Source: Azadirachta indica
Taxonomy: Eukaryota > Streptophyta > Magnoliopsida > Sapindales > Meliaceae
Assembly (NCBI GenBank): GCA_022749755.1
Contig: CM040443.1
Coordinates: forward strand, 7,417,191 to 7,481,190
Direction of reading: 5' to 3'
DNA: 64,000 nucleotides
Shown here piece by piece: positions 39,580 to 50,655 of this stretch (the stretch's first letter is position 1; each line of letters begins with the position of its first letter). The notes under the pieces were generated by a model. That model saw only the letters and a program-made list of their open reading frames with translations, made no database searches and was not told where the DNA came from. The position numbers and the translations under genes were made by a program.

Positions 39580-40372
39580 AGAACCGGCTCTCATCACTCG
39601 CTCAGTGTGCTGCATGCGCAGGAGCAGGAGGTTAGGTTAATCAAATCATCAATCAGAGGTAGATAGGTACGTATGTATGATGTATGTTACAGATTATTTC
39701 AATTAGTATTAGTGTTAGTTTGTTTTTGTTTTAAGTGATTAAAGCTTGTGAATATATAATTGCAATTTTTTCTATCCATATATCGTCTTTAGTTATTCAT
39801 TATTAATTCGTAGGTTGCATTCTTTGCTCACCCAGCCCTTTCTTGAAATTTAATAATACATCATCCAATTAATTGTATATGATTTCAATCAAATCTCAAA
39901 TTTTTGTTACAATTAAAATAACAAGTTAATAATTTTCACTATTAACACTTTCCTTGTAAGACAACGTACATGTGTATATATACAACGAAGAACGTTGACG
40001 ACAATCGCAATGGCTCCTGCTTCCATGATTGATTATTTTATTTATTATATAAGAGAGTTTAATTACGATTGAGTGATTACTTTTATCTAGAATTATTTTG
40101 GTTGTCTTTTCTGTTTGAAAAGAATTCCATCAGATCCTGTATCTTTCCTTTACATAACTTATATTTATAAAGAATTTTCTCGTAAATAAACAAATGTCCA
40201 GCTTTCATAGATTGGAGAAATGTAATAACTAGTTTACTTGGAAAAATATTTACCAAGTAGGTAACTAGTTAGTGTACCTAAATCTGAATGACAGGAGTAA
40301 TATTTATAAATTACTGTTTGGCGTCCATCACAGTTTAGGTTTAATAGCTAAATTTTTGTTTACGAAAATTAT

Positions 40373-40408
<36 letters not shown>

Positions 40409-40435
40409 TATACAAGCACATGTTTTAATTGCAGA
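39580..40435 (+). promoter_or_regulatory. Likely 5' untranslated exon and intron of the F-box gene
   Basis: A higher-GC block (about 39585-39657) ends at a donor-like CAGAG/GTAGATAG and an acceptor-like TTAATTGCAG ends at 40435, just before the F-box reading frame. This arrangement suggests a leader exon and an intron of about 780 bp. An (TA)n tract lies at about 40376-40406 inside it. Confidence 0.35.
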
Positions 40436-40444
40436 GAGAGATCG

Positions 40445-40573
40445 ATGAACATGGAATGTAAGAGGAGAAAGCTTGGAGATTAGATTGAAGAATCATCATC
40501 ATCATCATCATCATGGTGTCAGCGGAGAAAATGGGAAGAATTAGACCTTAATATTTTAAGGAAGACATTTAGT
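40445..40573 (+). pseudogene. 5' coding remnant of the F-box gene with one nonsense codon
   Basis: ATG 40445 or 40451 starts MECKRRKLGD, then TAG 40481-40483, then IEES plus a serine run and WCQRRKWEELDLNILRK, in the same frame as the CDS behind it. Apart from that single stop the whole segment is open, so it is the expected N-terminus disabled by one codon. Confidence 0.6.
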
Positions 40574-41347
40574 ATGGTGGCTGTCAATGACGCAATGGCT
40601 AATATGTCGAAATTAATGAAAGAAAATAGCCACAAATTCTTTGAAAATAGTTTTCGTGTTTCTAGTTATGACACGATTACTAATATATATTCGGTGTGTC
40701 GTTCATGGAGGCTAGCGTGTTGGGATGTCTTATTCTGGGGAAGGAATAAGGATAATATGGTTGATCTGACTCCGGCTATGGCTGCTCAACTATATAACCC
40801 AGACACAGCGCTGTTTTACCTTACTAACCAAGTTAAAGTTCGTTTCCACTATTTTGACGGGAATACTGATGAGAGTTTGATCAGGTTTCTGAAGACTATA
40901 TTCATGGACGACCATTACCAAGGTAGTAATTATTATGATGCTTTTGGATTTTCCTTGGAGCAATGGAGATTGTCAGTTAAAAAAATTTTCGTTCCCAGAG
41001 GTCCTTACATTTCAGATCAACATCTTTCTTTTCTTGCTCAAAGGTACGTACGTGCGTATTACCTTACCTGGCTTACCACCTGCTGGCTGATATATATTCA
41101 TTCATCATTTTAAAATTTAACATTCATTCATTCATTCGTTTTATTTTATTCTTATTTCAATTTCAGGACGCCCAATCTTGAAAGCTTGATATTAGTCAAC
41201 TCATCTAGATTAACGAGAGAAGGCGTATCAAAAGCGATATTCAGTTGGAAAAAGATTAAACATATCACATTCGAATTTGTAGAACCTGAGCAACAGTTTG
41301 AACTACGGCCATTCCTGGAACTTTCTTCAAATGTTAACGATGATTAA
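40574..41347 (+). CDS. F-box/LRR-type protein, two exons, 216 aa from the internal ATG; 5' end broken
   Basis: Exons 40574-41043 and 41167-41347 (donor AAG/GTACGTACG, acceptor TTTCAG) join in frame and stop at TAA. F-box proteins are substrate adaptors of SCF ubiquitin ligases. The sequence CRSWRLACWDVLFWGR matches the F-box helix 2-3 consensus of the plant FBW2/SKIP19 group, and exon 2 (TPNLESLILVNSSRLTREG) is a leucine-rich repeat. The usual start of the F-box, RKWEELDLNIL, is present just upstream in the same frame, but it is cut off from the candidate start ATGs (40445, 40451) by one TAG at 40481-40483. A TCA repeat (seven units) follows that stop. Translation from 40574 would lose the first F-box helix. 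The protein is also shorter than the usual 290-320 residues. It may be a recent pseudogene or use the internal start. Confidence 0.6.
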
Positions 41348-41416
41348 TTTTTAAATTCTTTTTTCCACGATCGATGATGATGATTATTTTCTTCTAATCT
41401 TATGTATGCTCCTAAG

Positions 41417-41581
41417 CACATATTTACTGTACAAAATGTGTAACGGCGATAAGATACAGTACTTATATCAACTATAACTCTATAACAAACTAGTTTCCAA
41501 TTTTTAGGCTTCCTTGTGGTGTAGGGACAAAGCAAGCTTCCCTTATATTTTATCGCCGTTACACATATTTATTGTACTAAA
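41417..41581. repeat. Small palindromic element: 16-bp perfect inverted repeat with flanking direct repeats
   Basis: TGTGTAACGGCGATAA (41437-41452) is repeated exactly in inverted orientation at 41550-41565. Each arm also carries the same-strand word CACATATTTA(C/T)TGTAC at 41417 and 41562. The loop is about 97 bp. It could be a MITE-like insertion or a duplicated-and-inverted segment just behind the F-box gene. Confidence 0.6.
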
Positions 41582-41589
41582 TTCGTATG

Positions 41590-43080
41590 TAAACTAATTG
41601 ATCAAATTCTATACTAATTTCAAGTGGATCCACATTATTTTGCCAAATTCTTTAGCAAATAAGGTATCTATAATTTTACACTCAGAAAAATATTGAAAGT
41701 TTACAAGTGAACGCAGAAAATATAAATTGCACAACAATATATTTTATCATACTTTGAATTTGTTTGATTTTCCAAGCTATGAACTAGACCTGGCTGATTT
41801 TTTAAATTTTTTTATCAGACTTGTCTAATTTCAATTTGAACTTTCTGTTAATGTAAAAAGGTAATTATAAGAATTTAGTTTGGGGACAACACTCACTATT
41901 CACATGCTAAAGGTCCATTTACTACAATTTATTTAAGTATGAAATTTAGTAATACAACTTCCTCATGTATAAAACGGTATGTTTAGTGATACAATATGGA
42001 AAAGGGATTTTTTTATTTAAATGTCTTCTAAAAATTCATAAATTGCATAAATACTTCTTTTAAAATTTTATATAGAGTATGCTCCTTAAGGTAAGAAATG
42101 TTATGAATGTCCATAACGAAGAAAAACAAATTTATCATTTTATATATATATATGTGTGTGTGTGTGTTATTATATTATTCCTTTCTTGAGATTTAGCATA
42201 AGATCACTTAAAAAGTATCTTTACAAAAATGATCACCACTCTTGTTTTATCCTATCAATACAGCCCTTTAATAGGATTTGTGGCAATTAAAAATTTATCC
42301 CTAACAACTCAAATAGGATACTAACATTATAATCCTTGAACTTTAACGAAACAATAAATGAGGAATGATTAATACAATGTTAATAAATTAGTCTCTACCA
42401 TCTAAACTGATAAAACAACTCTATGAAATTATTTATTTGCCCTCATTAAATAAATGGGAATCTAAAAAATCTCTTTGTATCATATTGAGTAAGCATAAAA
42501 AAGAGATAGAAAGCCGTTCAAACATGCATAAACTATAGCACCTATTAAAATATCCATCTTGTATTCTATTTTGATGGTAAATATAAAGTAAGCGTCAAAA
42601 CATATATAGTATAAATATAGTAAAAGTATATAATATTTATTTAAAATATAATACGATGAGATATGCAAATATTTGCATAAAATATTCGTTTTATCATTTT
42701 TTTAAAATTTTGTTACCAAAACAACATTATGTTGCATTAAAAAAAAGATTATTTTCAGCTTTCTCCAAATTTATTAACAATCTTCACATATAATCTAAAT
42801 TTTTTGAAAGTCATCAACAATGACTTTACTAACAGCAAAATTTCGTTATCTTTAACAGTATCAAAGATAAAATTTGAATTTGATAAATGTTTAAACGGTT
42901 AATTTCAATCTTGCCATTCATATATTGACATATATGATAAATGTCTACCATTCATTGAAAATCATCACTCCACCCTTAAATTACTATAACTAACGTCATC
43001 AGGAATAAAATATGTATTTTAAAACAATTAGTTAAAAAATTAAAAGAAATAGAATTGTTATCTAATCAAAACATCTAATC
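41590..43080. other. AT-rich intergenic DNA
   Basis: No gene seen. A TA/TG repeat lies at about 42143-42170. Short A/T-rich open frames on - have no protein-like composition. Confidence 0.55.
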
Positions 43081-44250
43081 TTGTCTGCGACAATGAAAAA
43101 GAAGGTGAAAATGGAGGGAAAACATCCGGTTATATAATAAGCCACTCTCTATTTCGCGCACATTAAGGAAAAAAAGAGTAGTTTGACGTAAGATTTTCGC
43201 CTATTATTTTCGCAGTTCACTGGTATTTTCAGATTTTTCATTTAAGGTAAAACTATCCAAAGCAAAAATAAGTGAACAAGTTTTGGCGATCGTCTTCAGT
43301 TCAACAAGTTAGTGAATCGACTTCATTATCATCAGTATGCTTAATTTGTTTATGGCCACGTACTGATGATAATGAGTTTGCACTTTTATTTTTGATGCAT
43401 TAAAGTTTATACTTGCTTTATAGATGCTTGGGTGGTTCACTAATGAAGATATCTTGATGTCTGTGTATGTTCTGAAATTCTGAAGGTGATGTTGCTTTTA
43501 ATATGTATAATGCACTGATATTGATGGTCAACGTACTCTTGAGTTCCACGGTGTGCAGTGACATTGAGTTTGATTGTTTGAATACTGAACTAGTAAGACA
43601 TGACTAAAGGCGAATATCCTCCTACTGAGTTTGCATCACTTCTTCTTGTCTCTTGAATTCATTATAAATAAATTCCTTTCCTATATTTACTGCTATAGCT
43701 TTTGGACCACTTCTTCTTGTCTCTTGAATCGATTATAAATAAACTAATTTCCTACATATATTATTACTATTAATTCTATTCCTCATTGACCAATTCGCAT
43801 AGCTCTTCGTTTAAAAACCAAGACAAAAAAAGTTCCTTTTTGAGTAATTTAATTAGCTCTTCCTGTGATTTTGAAACCAAAACAGAAAATCAGATCAGAT
43901 TATACAAATTCCAAGGATCCCCTAAAAATCTTCAGCATCACTCTATTTTGCTAGTTTTGTTTTTCATTATTTTCAAGATTACTCTTTCATTCTATCTACA
44001 ACTGTCTGACACTCAATTCTTTTAGCATTATTCCTTTAAGCCATACCATTTTTTAAACATTATTAATGCTATAGATTTTATATATGACATTATACTAATT
44101 GTTTCTCGAATGCATGGACTATTACCAGCCATATACGACCAGTTGCAAGCTCTGATAATGTCTTATTTTCCTCTTCATATATTTACAACTTCTATGCGTT
44201 ATGTCTTCTTTTTCCGATGTTCTGCAGGTTCTCATAAGAGGTCAAAATCA
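43080..44250. other. Intergenic DNA with a hairpin and a 70-bp tandem duplication
   Basis: A 14-bp perfect inverted repeat (CATTATCATCAGTA at 43324-43337 and its complement at 43361-43374, 23-base loop) lies here. At about 43636-43690 and 43706-43762 the word CACTTCTTCTTGTCTCTTGAAT is followed both times by ATTATAAATAAA and TTTCCTA, a tandem copy spaced about 70 bp. No coding region seen. Confidence 0.5.
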
Positions 44251-44259
44251 ACATACGAA

Positions 44260-45915
44260 AGCATATTTGATGGCTTCTACTGAAACCCAAACACTTATTG
44301 TTAATAACTTAGGCACACAAGACCCTTCATCCTAAGTTTTTTAAGCTGGTGAAGGCAGTATGTACAACCCTCCCTCAAACCACCCCCACACAACAAACAT
44401 AAAGAAACTGATAATACAAAGGAAGAAAATGAGTCATATACGAGTGAAGGTGAAGGTGATAGTGGTAATGAAGACTCATCTATTGATAGTGAAGAAGTCA
44501 ATATAGGGGATGGTTTTGCTGAGCATTATGCCGCCAACTATAGAGCAGATCTGGGTATTGAAGATGAAGAAGATGATACCTATTGTCTAGTTATGAGTCA
44601 AATGACAATGAAAATGTGGGTTATGTTCTGACTCTGACACTATAAATCCAATGAATAGAATGCAAGAAGATGTGAGACGGATAATGTACATACCTGAAGA
44701 AGGCCGGAGCAATTTAAGACAAGAATGTATTTTAAAAGATGGATGCAAATGAAGATTGCATTGAAAGATCATGCATATGAACTAAAAGGGGGGTTTTGTA
44801 TCAAATCAAGAAGCTATATAAAATTCATGAGTGTTATAAGATTCTTAATAGCCCTAAATGTACAAGTACTTGGATTGTTAATAAGTACATGGACACTATA
44901 TTGAACAATCCAGAAATCAGTGTCATTGTTTTACAAGCTAATGTGAGGCTGAATTATGGCGTTCGTGTGTCAAAAAAAAAGATACATAAGGCCAAAAGTA
45001 AGGCACTGAAAACAGTTGGAGTTGATCATGAAGACAGTTACAAAAGGATCAGAGATTATGTACTAGCCATACTTCACAAAATGCCTGATGCCTTTGCAAC
45101 TGTGAAGGTTAATAGAACCAGCACCTCAGACATAGAAACAATCTTGGACAAATTCATGATTGGTTTCCCTGCTGCAAGAGATGGCTTCAACAATGGACGT
45201 AGGCCATTTATTGGCATCGATGAGTGTCATTTCACAGGTCCTTTCAAAGGAGTTATGTTATCAGCCGTAGAAATAGATGGAAATGCTGGAGTTTCCCAAT
45301 AGTTGTGTGTATTTGTGATGTTGAGAACATTAGTACCTGGACTTGGTTTCTTGTAAACTTAAAGATATTTTTGAAGTCCTCCAAGCAACTAACATTTATA
45401 TGTGATCGACAAAAGGAAATTCAGTCTACTTTACCCCTTGAATTTCCAAATACCCACATTTGATATTGTACAAGACATATACTTACCAATGTGAAAGCAA
45501 TTCATCCAAAAGTTGACTTTAGTGCAGCTTTTTGGGCTGCAACAAGAGCTTCACATAGACAAGATTTTGAACAAGCTATGGAGTCAACCAAGAACATTGA
45601 TGTTAATGTCTGGGATACACTGTGGAAGATTCATCCAAAACGTTGGTAAATGCATGTATTTGACATAAACTGCAAGTCTGAACACACCACAAACAACATG
45701 TCTGAATTCTTCAATGCTTGACTTGGTGAGATAAGAAAACTTTCTATCATTTATATTTGTGAGTTTATTCGAAAAAGATTGATGAAAAAGTTTAATAATA
45801 AAAGGAAAAAGGCTATTGCATGGAAGTATAATATAACACATAGGATTACAACAAGTTGCAGAAACAAATCTCCCCAGGGAGAAATTATTAACTTTAAGTT
45901 GACGACAAAAGAATG
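44260..45915 (+). pseudogene. Broken Mutator-like (MULE) transposase
   Basis: The order of pieces matches MuDR-type plant transposases: an acidic N-terminal region (44400-44590), then WIVNKYMDTILNNPEISV (44860-44930), the catalytic-domain start NNGRRPFIGIDECHFTGPFKG with the first DDE aspartate (45190-45250), then a +1 frame change near 45296 into FPIVVCICDVENISTWTWF and ICDRQKEIQS carrying the second aspartate, then AFWAATRASHRQDFEQAM (45525-45585) and NNMSEFFNA (45690-45718). Stops occur at about 45462, 45648 and 45720. The zinc-binding C-terminus and terminal repeats were not found. It is dead and probably the remains of an autonomous element. Confidence 0.85.
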
Positions 45916-46463
45916 ATCCATATAGTTAACTTAAAAAATAAAGTTATAATGATTATTCTACCATTTTTATCATAATTGAGATGAAAAATTTTAACAATGG
46001 GAGTGTTACTAATAAATATATTATATTTTGATACCTACTTGATATTTATTTTAAAAGCGGGAACTTCATTATCATTTTACAAATAAATGTAAAATGATAC
46101 GTGAAGTTTTTAGCTTTGATTATATTAAACGACTATAATCGCTTAATAAAATAAGGTGGTCGCTGATCATTTTTGATCATTTTTGTAAAGATACTTTCTA
46201 ACTTTTATTATGCCAAACCATCCATAATCACCAAAATAATAATAATAATTGCCCTTCATTTTCTACTTTTGTTTCACTGCAACCACTTTCTCATTGTTCA
46301 TGCCCTTCAGATCTGAGATTAAGAGGAAACATGAAATTGAACCGAAAAACTAGAGTACGTAATAACCGATGCAATCCCAAACACATGCAACAAAGAGAAT
46401 CTGTCAACAAAATAGAAACAAACAAGCACTTGCAACCATCAAAGAATATAGGAATCTAAAGCA

Positions 46464-46651
46464 TGCCCAGAACTTGAAAATTCGAAAAGTTTGCCAGTGT
46501 TTGGGAAGATAATTACAGCAACCTCAGCATCACACAAACTAGCCAATTCCTGAGCCTTCTTGAGCAACCCAATTCGTCATTTAGAGAATATAACTTGCCT
46601 ATTGTTTGCATTAATCTCAATTCTTTTTATTTAAATCTTACCTCTACCCAT
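46464..46651 (-). pseudogene. MADS-box first exon relic (AGL15/AGL18-like MIKC type), two nonsense codons
   Basis: From ATG at 46651 on -, the frame gives MGRGKI, a stop (TAA where the family has GAA, Glu), IKRIEINANNRQVIFSK, a second stop (TGA where the family has CGA, Arg), then [19 protein letters not shown] and [17 protein letters not shown]. This is a whole MADS DNA-binding domain in register over about 62 residues and ends where MIKC exon 1 usually ends (188 bp). The wording [21 protein letters not shown] is nearest to AGL15/AGL18-type proteins. No K-box exon was found on the left, where the MULE relic lies. It is a single-exon fragment and cannot make a protein. Confidence 0.85.
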
Positions 46652-46659
46652 GTTTTCTG

Positions 46660-48384
46660 TGAATGGATCAAGAAGAATACCCTCAGAAAGAAATGAACCC
46701 GACAGAGAAACCCAAATTAATTACTTTTGTCTTTCTAACAATTCATATAGTTGCAGATTAAAACAAAGAGCCGAATTTAACTTCTATTAGTGGTTTCTCG
46801 TGTTGATTGACATATATGGGATAATGGCAATGTTATTCTTGACAAAGAAGAAAAAGAAAGGGATCGCCAAGCGCTAAGCAAGCTCAAGTTGTTTTTCCAG
46901 TCATTGCAGCAGTTTTTCTTCCAGCACTAGGCAAGCTAAAGTAGCTGAACTTTATCATGGTTGTTAAGCTACTACTAGAAATCACAAGAAATTGGTCTTT
47001 TATACCAGAAGGATTTTTAATGGCAAATCAACATTCCAAACATGCCAAATTCCAAACAAATCATATTATTCATGCTCTAAATGTAGGCATTTTTGCATAT
47101 GTAAATTCAGCTAACTCTCTCCTTGCAACCCACTCTCTCCTTTACATTGTTCAACGAAATAAAGATAGGGGAAGTTATCTTTTGTTTTTACCATAATATC
47201 TCTAAAACAAACGGCAGAATAACAGAGGTAGATGGCTCCAGGTGAGATAAGTATTTTTTTTTCCAAACTTTCTCTTTAAGTGTTATAATCTCAAACTTTA
47301 GGGAAAGTATATGTTAATATATATATATATATTACATCTATCACTTTACTAAATTTTATAACAAAATAAGTTTCACATTTAAAATTATATTTTTTTAACA
47401 AAACGATGATATTTTTTTTTTTTTTTATATTTTTTAGAGTTTAAATATATTCAAAATATTGTTAGTCTAAAAAATTTTGATATATTTCAAAGACACATGA
47501 TATAGAGAGTTGTATATTAAAAATGGTCATAATAATTTAGAGAGGGTTGTGTAATGTAAGGATATATGTAAGATAAATACAATATTACAAACTATATGTT
47601 TTGAATATATATATATATATATAAAAAAAATTACACAACTAATAATATTAATGATTGATGACGTTCCATGGTAAGTGTTTTATATTTTATAAATATAATA
47701 AAAAGAGTCTAATAAATTCATATGCTATTTGAGATGGTTGAATTTATATGCAATGCACACCATTTCAAGGGATAGGATAGCGCCACACACCTAGCCTTTA
47801 GTTGGGGTAAAAGAACGCATATTACTAAGTTCTTGTAATTGCAGATAGTGGTCGGCACAGTTCTATTTGAATTTTGTTGAAATTGGAACAAATCGAAAAT
47901 TTTAGTTCTTTTTTTTAACCAAAATTGAATCAAATGAAAATAAAATCAGATTGAAATTGATCGAATGTATTTTAAATCGAATCGAATCAAACTGATTTGG
48001 TTCAATTTAACTTTTTAGGTTTTAGTTTTTTTTTTTAATTTTATAAAACGACAGCATTTTAATATTAAAATATATTTTTATCTAATGTGAATTTTTTTAA
48101 TCAATACCGAAATTAGACCAAAAAATTTAATTTTTTAAAAATTAAAATTAGACTGCACTAAATAAAAATTAAAATCGAAAAAAACTTATTGGTTTCGACC
48201 CAATCTATCCAATTTTTTGTGTTCTTAATTTTTCTTTTTTTTTTAACCTAACCATAATTGTTAAATTCTCTCCACAAATTGTTAGGACTTCCTCCCACTA
48301 TATTAAAGTGTGAACACATTCTATCCTATCGTTATGTATAAAAATCTGGAATGCACCATTCCCCTCCTATATAATATAAGTAAA
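46660..48384. other. Intergenic DNA, AT-rich, with (AT)n tracts and a CGAATCGAA-type repeat block
   Basis: No gene seen. 46800-46960 could be leftover upstream DNA of the MADS relic. (AT)n tracts lie at about 47319-47332 and 47606-47624. 47880-48220 carries degenerate CGAATCGAATC / GGTTCAATTTA words related to the repeat at 25940-26400. Confidence 0.5.
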
Positions 48385-50495
48385 GGAAAATGACATATTT
48401 CCCCTTATGCTTGGCTTAATAGTTAAATACCTCTTATTGTTTAAGAAAAGATATATGCTCCCTAACGTTTATATAAATAGGCAAATACTCTCATGAACTT
48501 TTATTTCCATTAGTTGATCAGTTAGTATATTATCATTTATATTTCTCATCTTTTATATAATAATAATATGATATATATTTTATTTAATTATAACACTTTA
48601 CTCTCTATTTTAATATTTTTCATAACATAATTTTTTTAAATATAACAATTTATTTCATATTTAATATTTTTTTCACAATATACTCAAAACTAAATACATT
48701 TTTAATTTGCTATTTCAATCAAAAATTTTAAAAACAAAATATTATTAAAAAATTTTAAACAATGAGTTGAATTAAACTCATGTTAAAATATTTTAAACTC
48801 ATGTTAAAATATTTATATTATTTTTGTCTTTTTTCTATAATAAATTTGATATTTAATTGTTAAAAAGATTTTGAAATATATTTTAACATTTTATTCTTAT
48901 ATTAATATTTTTATTTAAAAGATTATATTAAATTTATTATATTTTTTGAGAAAATTTATGAAAAAAATATAAAAAAAAAAGTAAAAAAAGAAAAAATTTA
49001 GTATCATTTGTTAAAAAAATTAGTAATTAAATATATTTTATATTCTTATTAACCAATATAATTTAATTTTAATTAAAAAATAGAAAAAGAAGAAAATTTT
49101 TTTTATTATTTTTATTTGTATATATATATATAATGTATTTATTGTTTATATTTTTATATATTTTTAAAAAATATATAATAAATTTAACATAATTTTTATT
49201 CTTATAATAATATTTTTATTTAATTATTAAAAAAATTAAAATATAAAAAATAAAAATAAAAAGAAAAAATTTAGTATTATTTGTTAATAAAATTAGTAAT
49301 TAGATATATTTTATATTCGTATTAACCAACATAATTTAATTTTTAATAAAAAAATAGAATAAGTAGAAAAAATTTGATTATTTTTATTTGTAATATATAT
49401 ATAACATGTATTTATTGTTTATATTTTTATTTATATTTTAATATATTTTTAAAAAAATATAATAAATTCAACATAACTTTTTAAATAAATATATTACATG
49501 TAAAAATAAAACGTTAAAAAATATTTCAATTAAATTTTTTAATAATTAAATATTTATTATTATAAAAGTAAAAATAAAAGATTAGAAATATTTTAAACAT
49601 ATAAATATGACTTATCTTATTATTTAAATTTTTTTAATAATTGTATTTTTTAAATTTTTTTATTAAAATAACAAATTAAAAAATTTATTTATTCTTGAAT
49701 ATATTGTGAAAAATATTAAAAATATATGAAAATATAAATAAAAATATAAACAATAAATACATATTATATATATTACAAATAAAAATAACCAAAAAATTTA
49801 AAAAAATTTTCTTTTTCTATTTTTTAATTAAAATTAAATTATATTGGTTAATAAGAATATAAAATATATTTAATTACTAATTCTATTAATAAATGATACT
49901 AAATTTTTTCTTTTTTTTACTTTTTTATTTATATTTTCATAATTTTTCTCAAGAAAATATAATAAATTTAATATAATCTTTTAAAAAAAAATATTAATAT
50001 AAAAATAAAATGTTAAAATATATTTCAAAATCGTTTTAACAATTAAATATCAAATTTATTGCAAAAAAAAAAAAAAAAAAATGATATAAATATTTTAACA
50101 TGAATTTAAAATATTTTAATGTGAGTTTAATCTAACTCATTGTTTAAATTTTCTTTAATAATATTTTATTTTTTAAATTTTCTGTTGAAATAAAAAATTA
50201 AAAATGTATTTAATTTTGAATATATTATTAAAAAAATTAAATATGAACTAAATTATTATATTTAAAAAATTTATATTATGAAAAATATTAAAATAGGAAG
50301 TAAAATGTTATAATTAAATAAAATATATATCATATTATTATTATATAAAGGATAAAAGATATAAATGATAATAAATTAATAATTTAGGAGAGTATTTACT
50401 TATTTATCTTAATGTCGGAAGTATTTATCTTTTTTAAATATTAAAAAATTATCTATTTATTAGGTCACATATTAGGAGAAAATATGTTATTTTCC
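48385..50495. mobile_element. Large AT-rich fold-back element, about 2.1 kb
   Basis: The left arm (48385 to about 49150) and right arm (about 49720-50495) are imperfect inverted copies. Pairs include GGAAAATGACATAT at the left end against ATATGTTATTTTCC at the right, GTATATTATCATTTATAT against ATAAATGATAATAAAT, ATGAGTTGAATTAAACTCAT against GTGAGTTTAATCTAACTCAT, and AGTATCATTTGTTAA against TAATAAATGATACT. The middle contains a second direct copy of part of the left arm (about 48990-49190 repeated at 49266-49470). No coding frame. Flanks share AAGTAA, but an exact target duplication is not clear. GC content is extremely low. Confidence 0.65.
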
Positions 50496-50655
50496 CCGAA
50501 AGTAATTAAGATTGTAACGCAATGCACGCGAGAAAAATAAAATTTAAAAAAAAAAAGAGAGAGCGGGGACACATCGCCGAGAGAAGACGGTGCGTTTTGG
50601 GTCTGAGAGACGCAAAGTTCACAGCCACATTAGGAAGAGAGACATAGAGAGACAG

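Noticed and set aside
46957..47196. 79-codon frame (MVVKLLLEITRNW..)
   Set aside because: It has an ATG, but lies upstream of the MADS relic on the other strand and shows no family or exon partner.
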